The notes: generated by a model from the letters alone, not told the origin. Shown: positions 53,395 through 61,933, counted from the stretch's first letter. The stretch is DNA of 64,000 nucleotides from Sulfurimonas sp. (GCA_013791885.1 VMSZ01000056.1:1-64000), one strand, 5' to 3'. Program-made: numbers and translations.

Positions 53395-54351
53395 ATGAGT
53401 GAAATGAAAAAAATAAAAAACTTAAAAGAGTTTTCTACATCAGCTGACCGTTTTGAAGGTGCGAACCTTCTTTGCCCTGGTTGTGCGCACTCTATTATCG
53501 TTCGCGAGGTTTTAAACGCTACGAATGATGATTTAGTACTTTCAGCGTCAACTGGTTGTCTCGAAGTTTGTACTGCGGTTTATCCGTATACTTCTTGGGA
53601 TGCTTCTTGGATTCATATCGGCTTTGAAAATGGTTCAACTGCTGTTGCTGGTGCAGAATCTATGTATAAAGCCCTTAAAACTAAAGGTCGCCTAAAGCAG
53701 CCAGATCGTAATCCTAAGTTTGTATCTTTTGCGGGTGACGGTGCTTCTTACGACATCGGTTTCCAATGGATTTCTGGTTGTATGGAACGTGGTCATAATA
53801 TTATGCACGTTGTTCTTGACAATGAAGTATATGCAAATACGGGTGGACAACGTTCATCTTCAACACCAATCGGTGGTAGTAACACTACAACACCGGCTGG
53901 ACGTGTATCTTACGGTGAGAAGAAAACTAAAAAAGACATGGTATCTATCATGGCTTCTCATGGTATCCCGTATTCAGCTCAAGTTGCACCAAATAAATGG
54001 AAAGACATGGTGAAGAAAATTCAACATGGTTTTTCAGTAGACGGACCGGTGTTTATTAATGCTGTTTCTCCATGTACTACCGAGTGGAAATTTGACCCTA
54101 AAGACACTATGATGTTAACGGATCTTTCTACTGATTCATTAGTGTTTCCACTGTATGAAATCATTGACGGTCATGAGCTAAACATTACGTACAGACCAAA
54201 AACAGTTGTTCCTGTTGAAGAGTACTTAGCTGCGCAAGGTCGTTTTAAACACCTATTTAAAGATGAGTACAAATACCTCATTAAAGAGTGGCAAGAACGT
54301 GTAGATGCGCAGTGGGCGTACTTAAACCGTCGCGAAGAAGCTCGCGTATAG
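53395..54351 (+). CDS. porB: Pyruvate:ferredoxin oxidoreductase, beta subunit
   Basis: I start at ATG 53395 after AAGGAG, giving 318 residues; the frame from 53353 overlaps porA. The thiamine-diphosphate fold has GDGASYDIGFQWISGCMERGHNIMHVVLDNEVYANTGGQRS. The Cys of LLCPGCAHS and STGCLEVC hold the 4Fe-4S cluster. It is the catalytic partner of PorA. A terminator follows at 54395. Confidence 0.94.
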   Translation: MSEMKKIKNLKEFSTSADRFEGANLLCPGCAHSIIVREVLNATNDDLVLSASTGCLEVCTAVYPYTSWDASWIHIGFENGSTAVAGAESMYKALKTKGRLKQPDRNPKFVSFAGDGASYDIGFQWISGCMERGHNIMHVVLDNEVYANTGGQRSSSTPIGGSNTTTPAGRVSYGEKKTKKDMVSIMASHGIPYSAQVAPNKWKDMVKKIQHGFSVDGPVFINAVSPCTTEWKFDPKDTMMLTDLSTDSLVFPLYEIIDGHELNITYRPKTVVPVEEYLAAQGRFKHLFKDEYKYLIKEWQERVDAQWAYLNRREEARV

Positions 54352-54394
54352 GCGAAACTTCTGCTTCGGCAAATCTTTCGCCCGAGAAGTAAAC

Positions 54395-54417
54395 GGCAGA
54401 CATTATGTCTAGCCTTT
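54395..54417 (+). terminator. Terminator after porGDAB
   Basis: GGCAGACA/TGTCTAGCC with a TTA loop is followed by TTTTT. Just upstream (54351-54382) GGCGAAA/TTTCGCC forms a second possible hairpin directly after the porB stop. Confidence 0.7.
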
Positions 54418-54544
54418 TTACTCCTCAGGCAAAATCTTCACCAAATCAAAATTTTCTTTTTTTCTTTTTCAATCATTTAAATTTCATTTATTCTCATTTA
54501 CAAAAATCGCATTATAATATTTCAGATACTTTGGAGGAGATGTT

Positions 54545-55117
54545 ATGCTTGATAAAGTTTTATTACGAATTGCCAAGAGTTCAATCTTAAGTCAGTTTGA
54601 TTCTTCGTACAAAATAGACAGAGAGAAATTGATTCGTGACTTCCCATATTTGGCAAAAAATGGGGCTGCGTTTGTTACGCTTCATTATGATCATAAGCTG
54701 CGAGGTTGCATCGGTTCTATCATTGCGCATCAAAGTTTACTCGGTGACATTATTGCCAATGCGCGTTCTGCTGCGTTTAGAGATCCAAGGTTCCAACCGC
54801 TTACTACTGATGAGTTTTCCTATCTAAATCTTGAAGTTTCAGTATTAAGCGAGCCGGAGCTTTTAGAATATGAAGATTATGCTGATTTACTCACAAAGGT
54901 GAGACCAAAAGTCGATGGACTTATAGTGAAACACGGTGCGTACCAAGGCACATTTTTACCGCAAGTTTGGGAAGAGCTGCAAACGCCTCAAGAATTTTTA
55001 GAACATTTGAGCTACAAAGCCGGCGCAAATCCCTCACTATATCAACAGCATCCCACAATTTACAGATACACAGTAGATGCAATAGAGGAGAAATTCGATG
55101 AAATATTACCGTTATAA
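54545..55117 (+). CDS. amrA: AmmeMemoRadiSam system protein A (AMMECR1 family)
   Basis: 190 residues from ATG 54545 after GGAGGAG. The AMMECR1 fold shows GAAFVTLHYDHKLRGCIGSIIAHQSLLGDIIANARSAAFRDPRF, with the family LRGCIG motif, and LPQVWEELQTPQEFLEHLSYKAG. Its human relative is linked to Alport syndrome with intellectual disability, and its biochemical activity is unknown. It overlaps the radical SAM gene by 20 bases, so the three genes of the triad are translationally linked. Confidence 0.88.
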   Translation: MLDKVLLRIAKSSILSQFDSSYKIDREKLIRDFPYLAKNGAAFVTLHYDHKLRGCIGSIIAHQSLLGDIIANARSAAFRDPRFQPLTTDEFSYLNLEVSVLSEPELLEYEDYADLLTKVRPKVDGLIVKHGAYQGTFLPQVWEELQTPQEFLEHLSYKAGANPSLYQQHPTIYRYTVDAIEEKFDEILPL

Positions 55118-56087
55118 AGATGAACACTCCATAGTCTGCCTTTTGTGCAAGCATTACTGCACACTCAAAGAAGATAAAAGCGGGATTTGCGGCATAAATT
55201 TTAATGAAAATGGAGAGCTTGTCAATAGAACTTACGCACATCCGAGTGCTGTACATATTGATCCCATAGAAAAAAAACCGCTCTACCATTTTCAACCTTT
55301 TTCAAAGTCTTTTTCTTTAGGAACGGTCGGCTGTAATTTTCGCTGTCCATTCTGTCAAAACTACACTATTTCGCAAACGACAAACATAGACACGTCAGTC
55401 GTTTATATGCCCGAAGATATCGTGCGTTTGGCACTCGAACACAAAACACAGAGTATCAGTTACACCTACAATGAGCCGACAATTTGGTATCCGTATGCAA
55501 AAGACATTGGAGTCCTTGCAAAAGAGCAGGGCCTTAAAAATGTTTTTGTCTCCAGCGGCTATGAGTCCCATGAAGTGCTTGAAGACATGAAGTCTTGGCT
55601 TGATGCGGCCAATATTGACCTCAAGAGTTTTTCTCATGACTACTACAAAAAAGTGCTCAAAACAAATTTGGACGGCGTTTTGGAGTCATTAATTGAGTTT
55701 GCTAAGAGCAATATTTGGCTGGAAATTACAACGCTTCTCATTCCGGGAGTTAACGACTCTGAAGAAGAAATTCACCAAATGGCTGCTTTTATTTCAAGTA
55801 AATTGGGACTTGAGATTCCGTGGCATTTCTCTGCGTTTCATCCCGATTATAAGATGTTGGACACACCAAGCACACCTTATGAAACGCTCCTAAAAGCCAG
55901 AGAAATTGCACATGGTTATGGCATAAAATATGTTTATCTTGGCAATGTAAGAACTGACAGTAACACCTACTGTCCAAAGTGTCAAGCGAAACTCGTTGAT
56001 AGAAACAATTTCACCATCGGAGCACTTGATGTCAGAAGCGGCAGTTGTGAAGTTTGCGGAGAATCCATTAAAGGAGTTTGGTTATGA
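55098..56087 (+). CDS. amrS: AmmeMemoRadiSam system radical SAM enzyme
   Basis: 329 residues. The radical SAM cluster is CNFRCPFC (about residues 77-84). At the N-terminus CLLCKHYC and at the C-terminus CPKCQAKLVDR plus CEVCG are likely zinc or auxiliary Fe-S sites. The segment NEPTIWYPYAKDIG-type resembles the pyruvate-formate-lyase-activase branch of the superfamily, and the call as AmrS rests on this plus its neighbours. The reaction is unknown. Its stop overlaps the start of the Memo gene. Confidence 0.88.
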   Translation: MKYYRYKDEHSIVCLLCKHYCTLKEDKSGICGINFNENGELVNRTYAHPSAVHIDPIEKKPLYHFQPFSKSFSLGTVGCNFRCPFCQNYTISQTTNIDTSVVYMPEDIVRLALEHKTQSISYTYNEPTIWYPYAKDIGVLAKEQGLKNVFVSSGYESHEVLEDMKSWLDAANIDLKSFSHDYYKKVLKTNLDGVLESLIEFAKSNIWLEITTLLIPGVNDSEEEIHQMAAFISSKLGLEIPWHFSAFHPDYKMLDTPSTPYETLLKAREIAHGYGIKYVYLGNVRTDSNTYCPKCQAKLVDRNNFTIGALDVRSGSCEVCGESIKGVWL

Positions 56088-56872
56088 GACGGGAAATGAG
56101 TGTTGCAGGGAGTTTTTATCCGGCAAGAGCGAGTGAAATTGAGCGTTATTTTGAGCATTTTAGTAAAATTTATGATGAAAACTCTCAAATTCCAAAGACA
56201 AAAGCGAGGGCTTTAATTGTTCCTCATGCAGGGTATGTCTACTCCGGTTATACGGCAAATTGTGCTTATAGAGTTTTACAAAATTCGGGTGTAAAAAACA
56301 TACTGGTTGTGGGGCCTTCTCACAGAATAGGTTTTTATGGTTCAAGTCTTGGGGATTACAAATATTATAAAACTCCTTTTGGCGAAATAGGGCAGAGTGA
56401 AAAAATTCATAAAATGCTGCAAGAACAATTTAACCTTCCTTTTATGCCCCAAGCACATGCGGAACACAGTACAGAGGTACAGTTTCCGTTTATTAAGCAC
56501 TATCTCGGAGAGTGTGAGATTGTTGAACTTGTATACTCAAGCGAGAAAGCTGAAGCTATTTCAGAAATCATAGATTTCGTATTGGATCAAGAGGATTGCG
56601 CAGTTGTGATTAGTACAGATTTGAGCCATTTTTATACTCTTAAAAACGCGAATGAATTAGACAATGTATGCCTAAACGCAATTGAAAATCTAGATGTCGG
56701 TATGCTGGGAGAGGGATGTGAAGCCTGCGGTATGATAGGCGTAGAAGCAATGATACGCAGTGCTAAAAAACTGGGGCTTCATTCACATATATTGGACTAT
56801 AGAACAAGTGCAGACAGCAGTGGCGATGAGAGTCGCGTTGTGGGATATGTCAGCGCATATTTTACAGAGTAA
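56084..56872 (+). CDS. amrB: AmmeMemoRadiSam system protein B (Memo family)
   Basis: I start at ATG 56084, overlapping the preceding TGA (ATGA), giving 262 residues. The Memo fold is shown by SVAGSFYPARASEIERYF, ALIVPHAGYVYSGYTANCAYRVL (metal His), HAEHSTEVQFPFIKHYLG, VVISTDLSHFYT (metal His), and the EACGMIGVEAMIRSAKKLG block with Cys. Memo-type proteins bind a metal and resemble extradiol dioxygenases. With AMMECR1 and the radical SAM protein it forms a conserved unit of unknown function. Confidence 0.88.
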   Translation: MRREMSVAGSFYPARASEIERYFEHFSKIYDENSQIPKTKARALIVPHAGYVYSGYTANCAYRVLQNSGVKNILVVGPSHRIGFYGSSLGDYKYYKTPFGEIGQSEKIHKMLQEQFNLPFMPQAHAEHSTEVQFPFIKHYLGECEIVELVYSSEKAEAISEIIDFVLDQEDCAVVISTDLSHFYTLKNANELDNVCLNAIENLDVGMLGEGCEACGMIGVEAMIRSAKKLGLHSHILDYRTSADSSGDESRVVGYVSAYFTE

Positions 56873-57055
56873 TTGTACTTAAGAATTTTTCATAAAAGTG
56901 CGTGTCAATCTTTATGATTCTAGAAAAACAAAGTTTTTCGTAGCTTTAGGGGGTTGTAGGGACATTTGTCCCTGCCATTTAAACGGACGAGTTCGTTTAA
57001 GTGTGTAAAATGTTAAACACGATAAAATGCACCAAAATATATTAAGGAAATAACT
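56873..57055. other. Intergenic region with two hairpins before luxS
   Basis: At 56958-56973 AGGGACATTTGTCCCT forms a compact palindrome, and at 56979-57001 TTAAACGGACGAGTTCGTTTAA forms a second hairpin with one wobble pair. They probably terminate the AmmeMemoRadiSam operon. ATTAAGGAA precedes luxS. Confidence 0.5.
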
Positions 57056-57559
57056 ATGCCATTATTAGACTCTTTTACCGTTGACCATACAATCATGCCG
57101 GCACCGGCAGTTCGCCGCGCTAAAGGGATGAAAACGCCATCGGGTGACGAAATTACTGTTTTTGATTTACGTTTTGTAAGACCAAATGAAGAGATACTTT
57201 CTCAAGAGGGGATTCACACCTTGGAACACCTCTTTGCCGGGTTCATGCGAGACCATTTAAACTCAAAAGATACCGAAATTATCGATTTGTCGCCTATGGG
57301 TTGCCGCACAGGATTTTATATGAGTGTCATTGGAAATCCTAGTGAGCAGAAGGTCGTCGAAGCTTGGGAAGCTTCCATGAAAGATGTATTGAATGTGCAA
57401 TCTCAAAGCGATATTCCGGAATTAAACATTTACCAGTGCGGAACTTATAAAATGCACTCTCTTGAAGATGCAAAGCAGATAGCGTCAAATGTGCTCAGAA
57501 AAGATATAGACATCATGGACAACGAAGCATTAAAACTTGACATAAGCAAGGTGGACTAA
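57056..57559 (+). CDS. luxS: S-ribosylhomocysteine lyase
   Basis: 167 residues. The metal-binding HTLEHLF (His54, Glu57, His58), the catalytic Cys in MGCRTGFY (Cys83) and the third metal ligand His or Cys region [10 protein letters not shown] (Cys128 unusual; the family usually has His here or adjacent) give the LuxS fold. It splits S-ribosylhomocysteine to homocysteine and DPD, the precursor of autoinducer-2. In autotrophs recycling of the methyl-donor product may be the main job. Two small genes and mnmD follow closely on the same strand. Confidence 0.92.
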   Translation: MPLLDSFTVDHTIMPAPAVRRAKGMKTPSGDEITVFDLRFVRPNEEILSQEGIHTLEHLFAGFMRDHLNSKDTEIIDLSPMGCRTGFYMSVIGNPSEQKVVEAWEASMKDVLNVQSQSDIPELNIYQCGTYKMHSLEDAKQIASNVLRKDIDIMDNEALKLDISKVD

Positions 57560-57862
57560 ATGTATTTACTATTACCAATGGACAGCACGGATGTTCAAGA
57601 AGCAGAGCTTACAAAAGTTAGTGATGCTAAAGTATGGGCACAGGTTTTAGTTGAAGAGGGCGAGGTTGTAGAAATTCTTCACAGTGAAACTTATGACGGT
57701 TTTGAAAACTGGTCTGAGGCTGTTATTCTTGTAGGAGAGTCTGAAAATATCATGCCTTTTATGGAGATGAACATGATGCCTCTTGTAGCACACACACAAA
57801 GAAGCATTGACGATATCGTAGAAGCGTATCTCTTTAGAGAATTGCACGATTTCGCGTATTAG
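57560..57862 (+). CDS. Small unrecognised protein behind luxS (NifX-fold-like?)
   Basis: 100 residues, starting on the base after the luxS stop with AAGGTGG before ATG 57560. The N-terminus MYLLLPMDSTDVQEAELTKV, the central strand EAVILVGESENIMPFMEMNMMPLV and the end SIDDIVEAYLFRELHDFAY follow the strand-helix rhythm of the NifX/dinitrogenase-cofactor fold, where the last helix has an EAIEAYLNGEL-like pattern. No Cys or His cluster. The similarity is by pattern only. Likely co-transcribed with luxS. Confidence 0.55.
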   Translation: MYLLLPMDSTDVQEAELTKVSDAKVWAQVLVEEGEVVEILHSETYDGFENWSEAVILVGESENIMPFMEMNMMPLVAHTQRSIDDIVEAYLFRELHDFAY

Positions 57863-57872
57863 AAGGTGAACT

Positions 57873-58370
57873 TTGCCAGATTTAAAGCAGTTTTTAGAGC
57901 TATTTAATCCTCTTCCGGGGAATCACTACATTCAAGTAACAACTTGTACGGATGAGACTACTGATGCCTTGTATAAGCTTATGCAAAATGCAGGGGGAGA
58001 GTTGCGTTTGGCACTTTACACAGATACCTCTATTGAAGATATTCAAAGAAGGTATCCGGAGGCAAAAACACAGCAGATTAGAAACTTTGTCCATCCGTTT
58101 CGAGCCTTACCGCGTGACAATGACTTGGTGATTTTGAAGGATGTTTTTCATCTCCACCAAAATAAGTCCGTAATATTAAAAACCGCATACACGACATTGT
58201 CAAACGCAACAGAGTTGATAATAATGCAAGAAAAAGGAACTATGGATATAGAAGCGATGAAAGAACTTCTTGAAGAGTATGAATTTCGCAGCCCGAATTA
58301 TATAGACGTTTTAGAGAATTATGATTTGATTACAGCAAGGAAAATGCATATGTGGGGTAATGGGCTTTAA
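57873..58370 (+). CDS. Unrecognised protein upstream of mnmD
   Basis: 165 residues from TTG 57873 after AAGGTG. The middle and end (NDLVILKDVFHLHQNKSVILKTAYTTLSNATELIIMQEKG, then LLEEYEFRSPNYIDVLENYDLITARKMHMWGNGL) resemble the later half of a class I methyltransferase fold, but no SAM-binding GxGxG motif is present. Its stop overlaps the start of mnmD (TAATG), so it may be a partner of that tRNA methyltransferase. Function not recognised. Confidence 0.6.
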   Translation: MPDLKQFLELFNPLPGNHYIQVTTCTDETTDALYKLMQNAGGELRLALYTDTSIEDIQRRYPEAKTQQIRNFVHPFRALPRDNDLVILKDVFHLHQNKSVILKTAYTTLSNATELIIMQEKGTMDIEAMKELLEEYEFRSPNYIDVLENYDLITARKMHMWGNGL

Positions 58371-59116
58371 TGTTTAATGACGAACTTCACACGATGACGC
58401 TGAGTGAGGATGGAAGTTTTACGGCTTACTCAAAAGAGTATGAAGAGCACTATCATTCAACAAAAGACGGAGCGCTCAATGAGTCGCTTGTAAAGCATGT
58501 TATGCCCGCGTTTAGAGTCAAAAAAAATCAAGAAGAACTGCATATTTTAGATATTTGCTATGGTCTTGGGTTTAACACGCTTGCAACCCTGCTTCACCAT
58601 AGACAAAACGCAATGACGAACAAGCTTTTCATCTATTCTCCGGAACTTGACGGTTCTCTTATAAAGTCTTTGAAAAATTTTACCTATCCGGCAGAGTTTG
58701 AAGAGTTTAGGGGGATGATTAATAAACTCTCCCAAGATGGCGTTTGGGATGATGGGCAGTTTCATATAGAGATTTTTATAGGCGATGCGAGAGAGTATGT
58801 CAGACAATTTGACAATAAATTTGACATCGTTTATCAGGATGCGTTTTCTCCAAAAGCAAACCCTATGCTTTGGACGCGAGAGTATTTTAGCGACATAAAA
58901 AACGCAATGAAGAACGATGGCATTTTAACAACGTACTCTATCTCTTTACCGACAAGATTGGCTCTGCATGAAAACGGATTTCAAATTTATCTTAACCGTG
59001 GCGAAGGCTACAGAGATGCGACCATAGCTGCGTTTACAGGCTTGGAATATTTCGAAAGGGTAGATATGGCGCACAAAATAGCCTGTAACCCAAACGCAGT
59101 GTCACTCAGAGACTAG
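58370..59116 (+). CDS. mnmD: tRNA (mnm5s2U34)-methyltransferase MnmD, stand-alone
   Basis: 248 residues. ILDICYGLGFNTLATLL is the SAM-binding motif and DIVYQDAFSPKANPMLWTREYF is the diagnostic DAFSP block of the MnmC methyltransferase domain. The GALNESLVKHVM and FNDELHTM blocks near the start also fit. E. coli carries this domain fused to an FAD oxidase in MnmC; here it stands alone as MnmD. It completes mnm5U34 in tRNAs for Lys, Glu and Gln. mnmG, which starts the same pathway, lies at the window end. Its stop overlaps the recQ stop by four bases. Confidence 0.88.
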   Translation: MFNDELHTMTLSEDGSFTAYSKEYEEHYHSTKDGALNESLVKHVMPAFRVKKNQEELHILDICYGLGFNTLATLLHHRQNAMTNKLFIYSPELDGSLIKSLKNFTYPAEFEEFRGMINKLSQDGVWDDGQFHIEIFIGDAREYVRQFDNKFDIVYQDAFSPKANPMLWTREYFSDIKNAMKNDGILTTYSISLPTRLALHENGFQIYLNRGEGYRDATIAAFTGLEYFERVDMAHKIACNPNAVSLRD

Positions 59117-60888
59117 TTGTTAATCACCTCTAAAAATACTTCACCGTACTGCTCGTATTTTTTCTCACCAACCCCGTTGACTTCAAGCATACTTATTTTG
59201 TCATGAGGTTTGAGTGAGGCCAAATGTTTGAGTGTTTTGTCTGAGAAAATAATGTAGGCAGGCACTCCAAGTTCCAAGGCAAGTTCACTGCGTTTTTCTC
59301 GCAGTTGAGAAAACAACTCTTCATCATAATCAAAATCTTCTGCGAGTTTGACCCTTTTTTCTTTGGTGTTAATTTCAAGTCGTGAGGATTTAATGTCAAC
59401 ACTTTTTTGAGACTTTAAAATCTCAACGGCGCTTGGTGCGAGTTGCAGTACGCTATACTCTCCCATAGTAATTATTTTAAGTTCAACAAGCCTCTCTAAA
59501 ATGACAAACCACTCTTTTTTGCTGATGTAGCTGCCAATGTTGTAGACCGACAACTCGTTGGCTTTATTGCTTAAAAGTTTTTGCTCTTTGGAACCTCGTA
59601 AAATATCTATAATATAATTTTTTCCAAAACTCTGCTGCGTTTTATAGATGGCACTTAGAGCCATTTGCGCCTCTTTTGTGATATCTTTTCTTGCATCATC
59701 AGAGTTAAGGCAGTTCTCGCACTGTGTTTTACACTCATCTAAATTATCGTCAAAGTAGTTCGCAAGTTGGACATGAAAACAGAGCTCGCTCGTAGCAAAC
59801 TTATAGATGCCGTCTATTTTTTTATCTAAATGTTCTTTGTACTCAGGATTTGTAATGTCGTTTAAAAACATTTTTTGCTGCAAAATATCTGCTGAGTTAA
59901 AAAGCAAAAGTGTTTCGCTCTCTTCTCCGTCACGTCCGGCACGGCCTATTTCCTGATAATAGTTTTCCAAAGATTTCGGCAGAGACATATGTGCCACAAA
60001 ACGGATGTCGCTTTTGTCAATTCCCATCCCAAACGCAATGGTGGCAACCATGATATTGACTTTGTCATTGACAAATATTTTGAAGTTTTGCTCACGGATG
60101 TGCTGTGGCAATCCTGCGTGATATACCAAAGAACTGTAGCCGCTCATGTTGAGGTGAGCACTGAGTTCTTCGGCTTTTTTTCTGGAACTTACATAGATGA
60201 TTCCACTCTCATTCTGGTGACGTTGGAGAAAGTTTTTAAGCTGTGCATATCCGTTTGAAAGACGTCTTTGCACGGAGACAAAGATGTTTTTACGAAATAC
60301 TTTGCCTTTAAGAAGCAGAGGGTTTTCAAGTCTGAGTTCATGCAGGATGTCCTCGGTGACCAGATTTGTTGAGGTAGCCGTAAAGGCGCAGATACTTGTG
60401 TTTGGAAAGTGGGCTTTTAAATTACCTAAAGCTCTGTAATCATCCCGAAACTCATGTCCCCAAGCCGAAATACAGTGCGCTTCATCAACAACAAAAAAGT
60501 TGATGTTAAGACTTTTAAGCAGCTCAAGCGTGGCATGGGTGTTGAGACGCTCTGGAGAGAGATACAAAAATTTTAGCACACCGTTTTTTGCGAGGTGAAC
60601 AATTGTTTCACACTCATCCTGCGTTTGTGCACTTGAGAGCATCGCTGCGTTTATCTTCTGCGCTTGAAGTGCGGCAACCTGGTCTTGCATAAGCGCAATG
60701 AGCGGAGAAATAACGACACTGATTCCATCTTTTATGAGCGTCGGAAGTTGATAAACAAGAGATTTTCCTCCACCTGTTGGGAGTATCATAAGAAGGTCTC
60801 GATTTTTTAAGACGGCATCAACACCCTCTTCTTGAAACTCTCGAAAGCTATTGTGTCCAAAGACATCTTTGAGGACTTTATGTTTGAT
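59113..60888 (-). CDS. recQ: ATP-dependent DNA helicase RecQ, probable ATC start
   Basis: The first ATG in frame (60789) would start inside motif I (MILPTGGGKSLVYQLP) and lose a conserved region. Extending upstream gives KHKVLKDVFGHNSFREFQEEGVDAVLKNRDLL, the normal RecQ N-terminus, but the frame back to TAA contains no ATG, GTG or TTG. ATC 60888-60886, nine bases after AAGG, is the best start and gives 591 residues. Helicase motifs (VVDEAHCISAWGHEFR, ATIAFGMGIDKSDIRFVAHM, QEIGRAGRDG), the zinc Cys of CKTQCENCL and a C-terminal HRDC domain are intact. It unwinds DNA in recombination. Four AAACGCAG copies lie in it. Confidence 0.88.
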   Translation of the reverse strand: MKHKVLKDVFGHNSFREFQEEGVDAVLKNRDLLMILPTGGGKSLVYQLPTLIKDGISVVISPLIALMQDQVAALQAQKINAAMLSSAQTQDECETIVHLAKNGVLKFLYLSPERLNTHATLELLKSLNINFFVVDEAHCISAWGHEFRDDYRALGNLKAHFPNTSICAFTATSTNLVTEDILHELRLENPLLLKGKVFRKNIFVSVQRRLSNGYAQLKNFLQRHQNESGIIYVSSRKKAEELSAHLNMSGYSSLVYHAGLPQHIREQNFKIFVNDKVNIMVATIAFGMGIDKSDIRFVAHMSLPKSLENYYQEIGRAGRDGEESETLLLFNSADILQQKMFLNDITNPEYKEHLDKKIDGIYKFATSELCFHVQLANYFDDNLDECKTQCENCLNSDDARKDITKEAQMALSAIYKTQQSFGKNYIIDILRGSKEQKLLSNKANELSVYNIGSYISKKEWFVILERLVELKIITMGEYSVLQLAPSAVEILKSQKSVDIKSSRLEINTKEKRVKLAEDFDYDEELFSQLREKRSELALELGVPAYIIFSDKTLKHLASLKPHDKISMLEVNGVGEKKYEQYGEVFLEVINN

Positions 60889-60899
60889 GGTTTCTGACC

Positions 60900-61163
60900 T
60901 TATTGTTCTTTAAATTTTTTTTCGTTTTTCATCAGCCAGATGAAGACTTCAACTACACTTTGGTAAAGTTCTGAGGGAATTTGCGCGTCGACTTCCAGGT
61001 CTATAAGCGAGTTGACAAGCGCTTCATTGGCAAAGATTGGAACACCGAATTCTTCAGCTTTTTGGATGATTCTTTTTGCAAGTTCACCTTTACCGCTGGC
61101 AACAACAGTTGGAGCGGTTCCGCTTGTTTTATCATATTTGAGTGCGGCGGCTTTTTCGCTCAT
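60900..61163 (-). CDS. flhX: FlhX: FlhB C-terminal-domain protein
   Basis: 87 residues, matching only the cytoplasmic C-terminal domain of FlhB: AAALKYDKTSGTAPTVVASGKGELAKRIIQKAEEFGVPIFANEALVNSLIDLEVDAQIPSELYQSVVEVFIWL. The autocleavage NPTH motif and the membrane domain of FlhB are absent. Such free FlhB tails are known in Campylobacterota as FlhX, and can substitute for the cleaved fragment in flagellar export switching. Stop codon TAA lies 11 bases before the recQ start, so the genes are likely co-transcribed. Confidence 0.85.
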   Translation of the reverse strand: MSEKAAALKYDKTSGTAPTVVASGKGELAKRIIQKAEEFGVPIFANEALVNSLIDLEVDAQIPSELYQSVVEVFIWLMKNEKKFKEQ

Positions 61164-61165
61164 GT

Positions 61166-61780
61166 TTAGTAGCGGGCAGAGATACTGTCCACATCATCCC
61201 AGCTCAGAGGTGCGTTTTTCTGATGTGACAAAATATGTGAAACATAACGGGCGAACATATCGGTCTCAACGTTTACTTTAGAGCCTTTTTTATAGTTTTT
61301 AAAAAGTGTCTCTTTCATAGTATGTGGAATGATTGTAAGCCTAAACGCAGCTGCGTTTACGTCGTTTACAGTCAGACTGACACCGTCTATGGTAATGGAG
61401 CCTTTTGGAACTATATAGGCCATATATTTTTGAGGAACTTCTATGAAAACATCGTAAGAGTTACCGTTGTTTTTTATCTCTTTGATAATGCCGAGCGTAT
61501 CTACATGCCCTTGAACCACATGTCCTTCAAATCTGTCGCCCATCATCATGGCCGGTTCAATGTGTACTTCGTTTTTATAGTTTTCCATGGCAAGAAGTTT
61601 TTGGCTCTCAGGAGAGAGTTCAACACTGAACCCGTCGGGTAGAACTTTTACAACCGTCAGACATGCGCCGTTTATAGCAATAGAATCTCCAAGCTTAGCC
61701 TTATGTTTTGCGCGGATACTCAAAGTGCTTCCGGCCAAGCTTTTAACATGAGCAATTTCTCTAATTAGTCCTGTGAACAA
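61166..61780 (-). CDS. ribE: Riboflavin synthase alpha subunit
   Basis: I start at TTG 61780, five bases after AGGAG, giving 204 residues beginning MFTGLIREIAHV, the family's normal start; the longer frame to 61879 reads through intergenic hairpins. Two similar lumazine-binding halves (about 1-95 and 96-190) contain GDSIAINGACLTVV and KGSITIDGVSLTVNDV. The enzyme makes riboflavin from two 6,7-dimethyl-8-ribityllumazine. A head-to-head AAACGCAG pair lies inside it (61343-61358). flhX follows two bases later. Confidence 0.93.
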   Translation of the reverse strand: MFTGLIREIAHVKSLAGSTLSIRAKHKAKLGDSIAINGACLTVVKVLPDGFSVELSPESQKLLAMENYKNEVHIEPAMMMGDRFEGHVVQGHVDTLGIIKEIKNNGNSYDVFIEVPQKYMAYIVPKGSITIDGVSLTVNDVNAAAFRLTIIPHTMKETLFKNYKKGSKVNVETDMFARYVSHILSHQKNAPLSWDDVDSISARY

Positions 61781-61798
61781 TTGTTCTCCTTTTTTCTC

Positions 61799-61916
61799 TG
61801 CCTCAAAGAGGCAAGCTTCACTCGTTCCCATCGTCCCGATGGGAATGCATATAACTAAATCTATGTGGTAAATTCGCAATCACTATATTTACGCTCCCAC
61901 GCAGAGCATGGGAGCG
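61799..61916. repeat. REP-like cluster of three palindromes upstream of ribE
   Basis: Three perfect inverted repeats lie in 118 bases: TGCCTC/GAGGCA (61799-61813), TTCCCATCG/CGATGGGAA (61825-61845) and CGCTCCCA/TGGGAGCG (61892-61916). The last two resemble the GTTCCCACGCTCTGCGTGGGAAC type of repeat found in many Proteobacteria. They are GC-richer than the rest. No FMN-riboswitch consensus is present. Confidence 0.6.
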
Positions 61917-61933
61917 AGAAAAATTGTATCACA

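Noticed and set aside
61781..61925. FMN riboswitch upstream of ribE
   Set aside because: The conserved AGGGGCAGGG and GGCGGT blocks of the RFN element are missing; the hairpins are REP-like.
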